This document shows positions 37,400-46,197 of a stretch of DNA of 46,197 bases, in pieces. The stretch spans positions 1 through 46,197 of the forward strand of contig CALZKX010000218.1 in NCBI GenBank assembly GCA_945788155.1. The letters run 5' to 3'. Position 1 is the stretch's first letter. Each line of letters begins with the position of its first letter. The notes under the pieces are model-generated. The model ran no database searches and was not told where the DNA came from. It saw only the letters and a program-made list of their open reading frames with translations. This DNA is from an uncultured Flavobacteriaceae bacterium. Lineage in GTDB: Bacteria; Bacteroidota; Bacteroidia; Flavobacteriales; Flavobacteriaceae. A program made the translations under genes and the position numbers.

Positions 37400-38947
37400 C
37401 TATTTCTTGCATGAATCCATCCATTTAGCAATGGTTCGCTTTGCTCTGGCATGTTCACCTTCCAAGCTAAAAAGATCTCCTTTTTCGTAGGTAATAACCA
37501 ACTCATTGTTTGCTTGAATCGTATCATAAAGTACAAGCGCAACAAAATTTCCTGGGTCTTGAAGTTTTTCCAAAACCAAAGGAATGATAGAGTCTCCCAT
37601 ATCCACTAAAGCTAAAAATGCTTCTCCTTGTGCAAAATCCTTGGTGTCTGAGCTAAATTTATAGTCACCTGTAAACCAAGTTTCCTGCCAATTGTAAAAA
37701 GCGTTTTCAAACTCTGACCTTGTTTTTTTTGGAATCTTTTTTAACTGATTCTTTAAAATAGACATATTCATTTCGTAAAGAGGTTTTACATGCGACAATG
37801 TACGTACTTCTTCAGATAAGAATGCAAAACCAGGTGTAAATGATGCCAGTATTCTTCCATATACTGTACTGTTCAACCCTCTACGACCATGAGTAATACG
37901 TAAGGATTGACCAAGTTTCGATTCCCATAAACCGCTAGATATTCCCAAATATTGACCTGCATAGGTTTTGCTGCCATGTGTTGCATTATAAGTAGAAGTC
38001 CCCCAGGCATCAATATCAGCACTTGGGAATAGGGCGGATTCTGGTTTTTGCCCCCAAGTTTCATATTGGGTTTTAAAGGCACTTAGGGGTGAATTTGGAT
38101 TGATCCACCTATCATCCAACCCAAGTGACCATGCTATGCAATTATAAAATGGAGTATTACCTCTTGGCGTGCTTGGAGCAGTAACCCAAACATTATTTTT
38201 TGTTAAATTCGGAAAATCCCTTATTAATGAGCTCCACTCCGAAGTCGTAGGCTTTCGAGGATAGGTGACAGGGTTTGAATAAACTGTAACGGTATCATAT
38301 GCTCCGGTACTGGCTGCTGTTATATGATCGCTCCCACTTTGAACTACAAAACGAGCTTCATATCCGCTTTGAACAGGAATAGCAGTATCGAAAGACCAAG
38401 GCGGTGATTGTGCCATTACTTTGGTTCCCCCTATATAGTTAGCGTCGGATACAATCGTATTAGGGTAGAGTGCTACAAAATCGGTAGGTGAATATCCGCC
38501 AGACTTCCAGGATATATGAAATCTACCATTCTTTGGTGATAGACAAATTTGCCTATTATTTAAAGGTGGTGAACATTTTTTAATAAATGGAAAGGGGTCT
38601 GTCTTGGCCTTGCTTATATATTTCCCTAAAGAACTATCATATACCAGATAACGCGCTTGGTATCCATTGATTACTACTTGAGACGTTTTATAACTACTTC
38701 CTTTACTGGCATATTGCCAAGCCCCGGATATATAATTATCATCTGAAGCATTGTCGCTACGGTATAATCCAATAAAATCATTGGAACCAATATTGGTTGC
38801 AGACCACTTTAATATAAAAACACCATCATCATAAGTAAGTTGAACTTTCCAATTAGAAGACATTACCATAGTTTTTGCTTCTTCAGGTTTTTTTCTTAAA
38901 TCTTTCAATTTTGCTTCAGGGGTCAGTCTCTTGTCTTTTGTTTCCAT
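37400..38947 (-). CDS. DUF7689-like protein with two tandem N-terminal beta-sandwich domains
   Basis: Repeats SNDFIGLYRSDNASDDNYISGAWQYA / PTDFVALYPNTIVSDANYIGGTKVMA; C-terminal FYNCIAWSLGLDDRWINP...WG...ATHGSKTYAGQYLG...LRITHGRRGLNSTVYGRILASF. Confidence 0.65.
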   Translation of the reverse strand: METKDKRLTPEAKLKDLRKKPEEAKTMVMSSNWKVQLTYDDGVFILKWSATNIGSNDFIGLYRSDNASDDNYISGAWQYASKGSSYKTSQVVINGYQARYLVYDSSLGKYISKAKTDPFPFIKKCSPPLNNRQICLSPKNGRFHISWKSGGYSPTDFVALYPNTIVSDANYIGGTKVMAQSPPWSFDTAIPVQSGYEARFVVQSGSDHITAASTGAYDTVTVYSNPVTYPRKPTTSEWSSLIRDFPNLTKNNVWVTAPSTPRGNTPFYNCIAWSLGLDDRWINPNSPLSAFKTQYETWGQKPESALFPSADIDAWGTSTYNATHGSKTYAGQYLGISSGLWESKLGQSLRITHGRRGLNSTVYGRILASFTPGFAFLSEEVRTLSHVKPLYEMNMSILKNQLKKIPKKTRSEFENAFYNWQETWFTGDYKFSSDTKDFAQGEAFLALVDMGDSIIPLVLEKLQDPGNFVALVLYDTIQANNELVITYEKGDLFSLEGEHARAKRTIAKWMDSCKK

Positions 38948-38960
38948 TATGTCATTTATT

Positions 38961-40709
38961 TTACTTGTTCGTTTTATATTCTGAATTAAGCTTCAACATA
39001 CTTACATAATTATAATAATCTTGATGCCATTCAACAGGTAAAGCCTTCAAAATAGAAAATGGCTTGAATTTTTGCTTTCGATTATGGTTGAATTGCATTT
39101 GGTTATCCCCTACAAGAATGCCATTGGCAAAAAATGTGGTTTCATCAGATAAATTTGAAAAATCCTCTTGGGGAGGACCTACATTCAGATTCCACACAAA
39201 GCCATCATACTGTTCACGCCCTACAGCTATCAATGTGGAAGCACCATCAGATGTTATGACCTTATCGCCTACATCAAGCATTCTAGCTAGAGCAATACCA
39301 TCTGGCGTAACTACAGGATGACCATCAGTTAGCAATAAATCATATCCATTAGCAGTCCTTAATCGTGCCATAGGTACTTCTTCTTTCCCCTTGAGCTTAC
39401 TGTCTACAGCAAGTGAGTTTCCTTTAAGATCGGTGATTAATTCATCTCCATGAACAATCTCTTCAATAAGTTTTAAATCCCCATTAGCCAATTTTATTTG
39501 GGAGCCTTCCGCGAGACAAGAAAAATAAACATAGAGGTCAGGAATCTTTTTGTAAAAATCATTTGTTGGAGCACCTGGATCATTTGTAATAGTTACATAA
39601 ACAGGAAGGTTTGCAACGGTTAACCCTATAGTAAACGTATAAATATCTTTGGAATTTGGTTTTAGTATACCATTAGCTGGTTGAAAATGTGCCGGATTAA
39701 GTCGCCATGTAATGGTCGGTCCAACGATCTGTGTAAACGATGGATTAAAAAAATTATCCGTAGTTGCTATTGTGGTGCCACCTCCCTCAGTAGCATCTGG
39801 GCGAGCAATCGTAATTAAACTGGAATTAGGCGTGGTAGGGCTTTGGTCTATGTTCGAATCAAAAGTAATGCTCCCCGTTATGGGCATTAGGACATTTGAT
39901 CCTGATCCTCCAGAAGGTATATAAGAACAATCAGAGCCTGTACGCCCCAAACATAGTTTAATTACAGGCTGTCCACTTTTTGGCATTGGGTCTGTATTTA
40001 TAATGGCTTTAGGTGCAGTATTAAGGTTAGAAGAGGTAGATGCGCGTACATATCCATGATGTGCGTCTCCATGTTGTCCCTGCCAAAAGTATGTTGCTAA
40101 ACTAGTAGCAATTGAACCAGTCCCTGAATCCACATCGGTAGCTGTACTAGTAAGTGCACCTGTAGCGTTAACCTGTAAGTCTGTCCCTGAGTTATGCTGT
40201 TGTGCGAATTTAGGAGTCCCAATAGGGTTATTGTTCTGATCGTACAATCCCAAAGTAAGTTGCGAGAGATATGGTTGATTAGCAATGGAAGATAATGCCG
40301 ATGAGGCAAAATTAGTACCATCGGATGTCCCCATAGAGGTTATGGTTTGTATTGGCGTAATAAGGCCTGAAATTCCAACATCAGTATTGATTTCAGAAAG
40401 TAACGGACGTTCAACTTTCTTAAAACCTTCTTGCTCATGTTTGCGTTTGGTTTCTTCCAAAACTTTAAACTGTTGAGGGTATTTATCTGGTGTAATACCT
40501 GCAAGGTGTAATTGCTTTACATAAAATCGATAATGCACAGGATTGGAAAAATCCAATTCTACAGGTTGACCTTGGGGCGCATTATTGATCATTGTGTTGA
40601 AATCCTCTCTGTCTTGTTCTGACATTTTCTCTGATGTCGAATCAACACAGCTCAGGAATGTGGCACATAAAATAATTAAAAAGAGGTTTTTAAGAATATT
40701 TGTTTTCAT
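38961..40709 (-). CDS. Lipoprotein with C-terminal Hint (intein/hedgehog-type) domain
   Basis: MKTNILKNLFLIILCATFLSCVDS lipobox; CLAEGSQIKLANGDLKLIEEIVHGDELIT...LLTDGHPVVTPDGIALARMLDVGDKVIT...FFANGILVGDN; ATG at 40709 preferred. Confidence 0.85.
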   Translation of the reverse strand: MKTNILKNLFLIILCATFLSCVDSTSEKMSEQDREDFNTMINNAPQGQPVELDFSNPVHYRFYVKQLHLAGITPDKYPQQFKVLEETKRKHEQEGFKKVERPLLSEINTDVGISGLITPIQTITSMGTSDGTNFASSALSSIANQPYLSQLTLGLYDQNNNPIGTPKFAQQHNSGTDLQVNATGALTSTATDVDSGTGSIATSLATYFWQGQHGDAHHGYVRASTSSNLNTAPKAIINTDPMPKSGQPVIKLCLGRTGSDCSYIPSGGSGSNVLMPITGSITFDSNIDQSPTTPNSSLITIARPDATEGGGTTIATTDNFFNPSFTQIVGPTITWRLNPAHFQPANGILKPNSKDIYTFTIGLTVANLPVYVTITNDPGAPTNDFYKKIPDLYVYFSCLAEGSQIKLANGDLKLIEEIVHGDELITDLKGNSLAVDSKLKGKEEVPMARLRTANGYDLLLTDGHPVVTPDGIALARMLDVGDKVITSDGASTLIAVGREQYDGFVWNLNVGPPQEDFSNLSDETTFFANGILVGDNQMQFNHNRKQKFKPFSILKALPVEWHQDYYNYVSMLKLNSEYKTNK

Positions 40710-40755
40710 AATGAATAGATTTAATTTCTTAGCTAAAGGCAGTACCAATTTTTAA

Positions 40756-40770
40756 TATGCAAATTGCATA
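40756..40770. promoter_or_regulatory. Perfect 15-bp inverted repeat TATGCAAATTGCATA upstream of the Hint lipoprotein operon
   Basis: 7+1+7 palindrome about 46 bp before the minus-strand start codon. Confidence 0.45.
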
Positions 40771-41162
40771 CACGCCCGTGTAATTCCAAAATAGCTATTA
40801 ATTAAATCTAAATAATAGAGGGAGGGTTATTATTCAGTTTTCATATAGAGAATATGAATAAATATACGATAATGTTATGATTATCAGCACAAAAGAAGAT
40901 AAAGTTATCAACATAATTACTGATTTTAGATTTATCTAACCCACTTTAAAGGCAATTTAAATTGAATCAAATTTCTCCAGTTCTGTAACTAAAGAAAGGT
41001 TTGGCATTTTTTCTGTACGCTCTACTATTCTATACAAATAACACCAATTTGGTTGAGGGTTTTGTGGTTTTTTAAAAAAAGGGGAGTCTATGATGAACCA
41101 GAACAAAAGATAAGAAATTGGTAAACATGCTTATTACATTAAGTAAGCTTTTTGGATATTTC

Positions 41163-41320
41163 ATCCACTAATTTGATTGAACAGCTTTAGAAACATCAAT
41201 AATAGAACGATTTAAGAAGCCAAAAACAAAGCAGATATACCCAAATATACCTGCTTTTAGTATTGTTGATTAACAATTAGTTAATTAGATTAAAGATATC
41301 GTCAACTACTTTGACAGACT
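41163..41320 (-). mobile_element. Degenerate IS end, inverted relative to the 35993-36163 copy
   Basis: Reverse complement reads ...SVKVVDDIFNLIN stop, then AAAAGCAGG..TCTGCTTTGTTTTTGGCTTCTTAAATCG...ATCAAATTAGTGGAT, matching the other copy. Confidence 0.6.
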
Positions 41321-41390
41321 ACCATTCAATTTTAACCTGTAGCCATATTTCAGGACAAGACATTAAAAAATACTCTCTCGCAAAACCTTA

Positions 41391-42131
41391 ATGAAAAGAA
41401 TAAAAACGTCATTTAAACCTAACTTTATTATCTCTCTAATGATAGGTGGTTGGTTATTTCTTTTCACAATTTTTATCAAACCATTTCAACTTGAACCTTT
41501 AATAAATTCTAGATGGATGACTATGGCTATAGGATATAGTTTAATTGCTCTATTTGGCTATCTAATAATTATTCCAATTCAGAATAAAATTTTTATAAAA
41601 GTTAATAAATGGAATCTAAAATTTGAAATTACATTAATACTACTATTTTACCTCTTGACCTTAATTCCAAGTTATCTATATCAAAAAAGTGATTTTGCGA
41701 ATGGATTATATAATCTTCGAGAATTTAGTGCTAATATTTTTCTTCCATCTATTATTGTGTTAACGCCTTTAATAATATTTGCCAGAATACATCTAATAAA
41801 ATTAGTAGATGAAGCGGAAGACTATATTATAATAAAAGGAGCTTATAAGCTAGATTATTTAAAAATTAAACCAGCAAACTTAGTTTGCGTTTCTAGTTCC
41901 AAAAACTACGTTGACGTTCATTATTTGGACAATGGGACTTTAACAAAAAAAATGATACGTATGTCACTTAAAAAAATTGAAAATGATGTTCCATCATTAA
42001 TAAGAGTTCATCGTTCACATCTTATGAACCCAAATCATTTTCTCTCTTGGAAAAACAATAACACACTTTCCTTAACTCAAATTGAAATTCCTATTACTAA
42101 AAACTTCAAAGAGTACATTAAGTCTTTGTGA
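41391..42131 (+). CDS. LytTR DNA-binding domain protein with N-terminal TM segments
   Basis: LVCVSSSKNYVDVHYLDNGTLTKKMIRMSLKKIENDVPSLIRVHRSHLMNPNHF. Confidence 0.88.
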   Translation: MKRIKTSFKPNFIISLMIGGWLFLFTIFIKPFQLEPLINSRWMTMAIGYSLIALFGYLIIIPIQNKIFIKVNKWNLKFEITLILLFYLLTLIPSYLYQKSDFANGLYNLREFSANIFLPSIIVLTPLIIFARIHLIKLVDEAEDYIIIKGAYKLDYLKIKPANLVCVSSSKNYVDVHYLDNGTLTKKMIRMSLKKIENDVPSLIRVHRSHLMNPNHFLSWKNNNTLSLTQIEIPITKNFKEYIKSL

Positions 42132-42224
42132 TTTAGTCCCTAAAATGCCATGTTTAGTAACTAAAGGAATAATTAAAAGTTATTTATTGGCTAGCATTGA
42201 TAAATTGCAATCAAAAATATATCA

Positions 42225-43688
42225 ATGAATAAACAGAAATTATTTAAACTTTTGTTTTACTCAATACTTTTCCTAATTGTATGTGGATGTAATAAAAAAA
42301 GAGACACTATTAAGACTCTTTTAGGAACAACTATATCTCAAAAAACAACAGACGATTTCATTGATAAACAAATGGAATTACTAAATATGCCAGCTTTGTC
42401 TATTGCTATTATTAATGATGGAAAAGTGGTTTATCATAGAGTAAAAGGATATGCAAATAAAGAAAAAGAAATATTAGCCAATAACCAATCAATATTTGAA
42501 GGAGCATCAATATCAAAATCTGTTTTTGGCTTTTTCGTAATGACCTTTGTAGAAGATGGAATACTCAATTTAGACAAACCACTTTTTCAGTATTTACCAA
42601 ATCCAGATATTGAATATGATAAAAGATATAAAAAAATCACAGCAAGAATGGTGCTTTCTCACCGTTCTGGGTTTCCAAATTGGCGAGATGATTATCCTGA
42701 AGAGAAACTTTTTATTCAATTTGAGCCTGGAACCGACTATCATTATTCTGGAGAAGGTTACCAATACTTGGCAGAAGTCTTAAAGCATCTATTAAACACA
42801 GATTGGGCAGGATTGGAAGCTGAATTTGAAAAAAGAGTAGCAATCCCATTTAAACTGGAGCATACTAAGTTTATAAAAGATGATTACATAAGAGAACACA
42901 AAGTTCAACCCTATGATAAAAATGGTAATTGGATTGATAAAAATGCAGATAAATGGTGGAAAAGTCGAGATTCTGTTTTTGTAGCACCGACTACCATTCA
43001 TTCGGAAGCGATTGACTTCTCTAAATGGATGATTGCGATGATGAATAAAAAAGGATTGTCTGAAAGTGGATTTAACGAGCTTTACAAACCGCATTCCGAA
43101 ATCAGCACTGGATTTTTGAGAGAGGATTATACGCTAGGATTCAGCAAGCTATCAATTCTTAACCTCGGGGAATTGTATTCTCATAGTGGAAATAACACTG
43201 GGTTTTCTTCTTACTTTGCATTTGATAAAGATAAAAAATGGGGCTTTGTTTTCTTCACAAATTCCAAAGCTGGAGACCAATTTACCTTAAACCTTACTTA
43301 TAATTTATTGTTATCAGGAACTATTAGAAAACAAATCGCTATTGGACTTGCCTTATTACTTTCAAAAATACTATTAATTTTAAACCTTATTTTTGTATTC
43401 TTCAGAAAATCAACAATTCTAAAAATTAGAACATCAAATCTTGGAATTGGGTTAACAGTATGCTTATTTATAATTTCATCATTGATTTTAATGCTTACAA
43501 CTAATTATGGAATTGTTACTTATTTGTATCCTATAGCATTTTTGACTATAATAATTTTAAGTTTCAAAACATTTAGATTGATTATAAAACATTGGAGAGA
43601 TAATAAAGTCAATAAAATTGAATTGGTTTTTCAAACAGTTTTGCTTTTGAGTATTTTGATTTCAGGAATTTCAATTGGAATTTTATAA
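42225..43688 (+). CDS. Serine hydrolase (class C beta-lactamase-like) with C-terminal TM region
   Basis: Lipobox IVCGCNKK; SISKSVFGFF (SxxK), YSGEGYQYLAEV (YxN-like), HSGNNTGFSS; C-terminal TMs. Confidence 0.88.
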   Translation: MNKQKLFKLLFYSILFLIVCGCNKKRDTIKTLLGTTISQKTTDDFIDKQMELLNMPALSIAIINDGKVVYHRVKGYANKEKEILANNQSIFEGASISKSVFGFFVMTFVEDGILNLDKPLFQYLPNPDIEYDKRYKKITARMVLSHRSGFPNWRDDYPEEKLFIQFEPGTDYHYSGEGYQYLAEVLKHLLNTDWAGLEAEFEKRVAIPFKLEHTKFIKDDYIREHKVQPYDKNGNWIDKNADKWWKSRDSVFVAPTTIHSEAIDFSKWMIAMMNKKGLSESGFNELYKPHSEISTGFLREDYTLGFSKLSILNLGELYSHSGNNTGFSSYFAFDKDKKWGFVFFTNSKAGDQFTLNLTYNLLLSGTIRKQIAIGLALLLSKILLILNLIFVFFRKSTILKIRTSNLGIGLTVCLFIISSLILMLTTNYGIVTYLYPIAFLTIIILSFKTFRLIIKHWRDNKVNKIELVFQTVLLLSILISGISIGIL

Positions 43689-43881
43689 TAAATAACTAGG
43701 CGCAGCAATGGTTATTAGTAATTGCTTATTCTCGCCTACTTCTGAGAACCAACGAGGGTTTTCAGTTTGTTTTGCACTTGAAATGTTAAATGCTAACCCA
43801 CGCAACTACTCATCGCCTAGACCGTTAATGAGATAAATGACCCGTCCTAACCCACTCAGCACATTCCCCTACATTCCATGC

Positions 43882-43903
43882 TTGCCTGCTGAAAAGCAGG
43901 CAA
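43882..43903. other. Perfect 9-bp stem hairpin with GAAA tetraloop
   Basis: TTGCCTGCT-GAAA-AGCAGGCAA. Confidence 0.6.
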
Positions 43904-44467
43904 CCACTTCATTACAGGAAAAGAGCTTCTCTACAAAAGTCTTGAACATAATCCACACTTTTGACTTTCCATTACGTTAACCCTTTCCGCTTCTCTGGAA
44001 AGGAACACTTCATTCCTAGTAAAAAACGTGAATCAAGTCCGCCAAATAAGGAAAAATGTATTTGCGTTTTGTTCCACTTCCTACGATTTTGTGTTTCACA
44101 AAGAATTTAGACCTACATCCCGAGCCAACACCGCCATACCTTTTTTTGACAGCAAAATAACAACATTCAGCTTTGAACGACAGCATAACCAGGCTCTCCC
44201 GAATACTCGGGATCGCACTTTTTATATGTCTTAACAAACCTGAATATTGAAAGAGACCAAGCAACAAAAAAAGGTAACAGCGTCGGCTCTATGGGAAGTA
44301 AATCTAAAATGAATCTTATGAAATCTTACAAAATCAATAAAAAGGAAGCGGAACAAAAGTTAAAAAAACAAAAGAAGGAAAACGCTCTGGATATAATAAG
44401 TAAATCAATAACAAAACCTTTCTGAATGGTTCAGATAGGTAAATATTAATCTTTAAATTTTTTAATT

Positions 44468-44824
44468 ATGAGTACTCTAAAAAACAAAGTACAGTTAATT
44501 GGCAACGTAGGAAGCGAGCCAGAAATCACAAATCTTGAAAGCGGAAAGAAAGTCGCTAAATTCTCAATTGCAACCAATGAATTTTACAAAGATTCAAAGG
44601 GAGAGAAACAACAAGACACACAATGGCACAATATTGTGGCTTGGGGAAATATTGCCGAAATCGTAGAGAAATACGTAGGCAAAGGAAAAGAAGTGGCATT
44701 AGAGGGCAAAATGACCTCACGCTCTTATGAAACCAAAGAGGGAGAAAAAAGATACGTTACCGAAGTGGTCGTAGATGAAATCCTGCTTTTGGGAATTAAA
44801 GGCGAGGATAACGCTACTGAATAA
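44468..44824 (+). CDS. ssb: Single-stranded DNA-binding protein
   Basis: KNKVQLIGNVGSEPEITNLESGKKVAKFSIATNEFYKDSKGEKQQDTQWHNIVAWGNIAEIVEKYVGKGKEVALEGKMTSRSY. Confidence 0.95.
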   Translation: MSTLKNKVQLIGNVGSEPEITNLESGKKVAKFSIATNEFYKDSKGEKQQDTQWHNIVAWGNIAEIVEKYVGKGKEVALEGKMTSRSYETKEGEKRYVTEVVVDEILLLGIKGEDNATE

Positions 44825-44902
44825 TTGAAAATTAAAAGAGAGCGTTCCTATCCAAAAGATGCGCTCTCTTTTTCATTATTAATCTTATTAAATAGAATTA
44901 CA

Positions 44903-45283
44903 ATGAATGATAAAGTTAACAAAATAAAACAGGAATTGCAACATTTTTGCGGAACAGAAATGTTCTTTAAAATTCCATTGATTGGAACCCGATTTACGGA
45001 TGGATTGAAATATTTAGCACAAGAAGCGGAATGCTTTTGGCTGATTACAGATGCATCGGTAATTGCAAAAAGTTTATCAAATAGAAGTCATTTTATTACC
45101 ATTGATTTTAAGCGGCTTTCTGAAAAAGAACAGTTTGAAAAGCAATGTGAAGCCATCATTAATTATAGTGATGGAAATGACAACATTTTTGAAACCCACA
45201 GATATAATGTAACCGATTTTCCTTTGGATGAACTGCGATTATTTTTTGTAAATGATACGCTGATGCTTCCGAGCGAATATTAA
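44903..45283 (+). CDS. DUF6876-like protein
   Basis: Mobile-element type protein: FCGTEMFFKIPLIGTRFTDGLKYLAQEAECFWLITDA; ATG near 44903 (MNDKVNKIKQEL) preferred over 44825. Confidence 0.7.
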   Translation: MNDKVNKIKQELQHFCGTEMFFKIPLIGTRFTDGLKYLAQEAECFWLITDASVIAKSLSNRSHFITIDFKRLSEKEQFEKQCEAIINYSDGNDNIFETHRYNVTDFPLDELRLFFVNDTLMLPSEY

Positions 45284-45294
45284 AAAGTTGCATC

Positions 45295-45492
45295 ATGATT
45301 TATATCACTTATAATAATCTCGATAGTGAGACACAACAAAGGTTGATGACGATTTCCAAAGAAGATGTTGAACATAAGTTTGGAAATGAATTGAAACGAT
45401 ACGCCGAAGAGCATTATATAGAATATGATGTGCTTTTGGAAGAAGAAGCCACAAGAAACCTCTATTCTTATGACTATGTTTTTAATATTTAA
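45295..45492 (+). CDS. Small hypothetical protein
   Basis: Collinear short ORF immediately after the DUF6876-like gene, acidic. Confidence 0.55.
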   Translation: MIYITYNNLDSETQQRLMTISKEDVEHKFGNELKRYAEEHYIEYDVLLEEEATRNLYSYDYVFNI

Positions 45493-45648
45493 AGTCTAAT
45501 TATTAATCCAAGACCTCTTAATTTTAGGGGTCTTTTTATACCACTATTTTGTATTCTGCAACAAAAAGAGCCGTTTACTGAAGATACTCTTAAACTTCTA
45601 TCATAACATTCTTAAAAAATCAAATTTTAATTAGTATTGCAATGAAAG

Positions 45649-45680
45649 CCATTACATTTTTGGATGTAATGGTATTTTTT
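45649..45680 (+). terminator. Rho-independent terminator
   Basis: CCATTACAT-TTTTGG-ATGTAATGG followed by TATTTTTTTT. Confidence 0.7.
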
Positions 45681-45682
45681 TT

Positions 45683-45700
45683 GTCCCGCTAAAGCGGGAC
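45683..45700. other. Perfect inverted repeat GTCCCGCT-AA-AGCGGGAC, candidate part of an oriT region
   Basis: 8-bp GC-rich stem in an AT-rich intergenic stretch upstream of a BfmA/BtgA-type mobilization gene. Confidence 0.45.
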
Positions 45701-45879
45701 GAAAAGGAATAGCAAGAGGGTAACACGCTGGCGCGATGTTTCAATTTTCGGTTTTTTCAAAACACTAGTAAAATCAATGGTTTAGAGCGATTGATTGTTT
45801 TGCTCAATGAGATTTTAGCATTGTTTTTTCAGAAAAAACGCTCTCAGCCTAATGAAAACAATAAAATTTTTCAGAAAAA

Positions 45880-46197
45880 ATGGATAAAGGATATGAAAAA
45901 GAACGATTTGAGAAGCTTGGGATTAAAGCTTCAGTTGCAGAGCGATTTAGGGATTTTTGTAAAAAAATGTCTAAATCTCAATCTATGACATTGCTTCTAA
46001 TGATTGACTTTTTTGAGGATAATGACATTTCGCCAAATGAAACTATTGGTCCAAATATGCAAACATTGGAGAGCGAAATCAAAAAACGAATCAATGCAGT
46101 AATTGCCATCATTAAAGATATCGAAAAGAACCATGACAAACCTACAACCGCAATGTTGCAATCCTTGTTTATGGAGTTTGAACCTAAAGAAAAGAAA
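45880..46197 (+). CDS. BfmA/BtgA-family mobilization protein (partial, runs off the window)
   Basis: Own translation of the open-ended frame absent from the ORF track: MDKGYEKERFEKLGIKASVAERFRDFCKKMSKSQSMTLLLMIDFFEDNDISPNE...KKRINAVIAIIKDIEKNHDKPTTAMLQSLFMEFEPKEKK. Confidence 0.85.
   Translation, partial: MDKGYEKERFEKLGIKASVAERFRDFCKKMSKSQSMTLLLMIDFFEDNDISPNETIGPNMQTLESEIKKRINAVIAIIKDIEKNHDKPTTAMLQSLFMEFEPKEKK

Noticed and set aside
44016-44267. Overlapping ORFs on both strands in the region before ssb
   Set aside because: Low-complexity, no recognisable domains, and region looks like non-coding mobile-element backbone with hairpins.
45791-45988. 65-aa plus-strand ORF in the track
   Set aside because: Out of frame with the well-supported BfmA/BtgA-type protein starting at 45880.

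Overview
AT-rich window with Bacteroidota/Flavobacteriia hallmarks (TAnnTTTG-type promoters, RHS proteins of the Bacteroidota type, BfmA/BtgA mobilization protein). Left to right: (1) a tRNA-Leu(TAG) preceded by a truncated tRNA-Leu copy, then a small defence island: DUF932 protein, AbiEi/AbiEii-like type IV toxin-antitoxin pair, and a two-gene OLD nuclease/UvrD helicase operon matching Gabija (GajA/GajB). (2) A module (M61 peptidase-amidohydrolase fusion plus AraC regulator) bracketed by two diverged ~0.75 kb non-coding direct repeats that contain hairpins with compensatory changes. (3) A divergent type IV-filament / type II secretion-like cluster (secretin, GspE ATPase, GspF, prepilin peptidase, pseudopilins, GspL/M-like and GspC-like proteins, LuxR-type response regulator) running directly into two large Sec-exported YD/RHS-repeat proteins and small membrane genes (RDD, DUF3592-like). 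This is my best candidate for an undescribed system. (4) A decayed second RHS locus broken up by several insertion sequences. (5) A Hint-domain lipoprotein plus DUF7689-like protein operon, then LytTR and serine-hydrolase genes. (6) The start of a mobilizable/conjugative element (ssb, DUF6876-like, BfmA/BtgA). All family calls come from reading the protein sequences; no database search was run.
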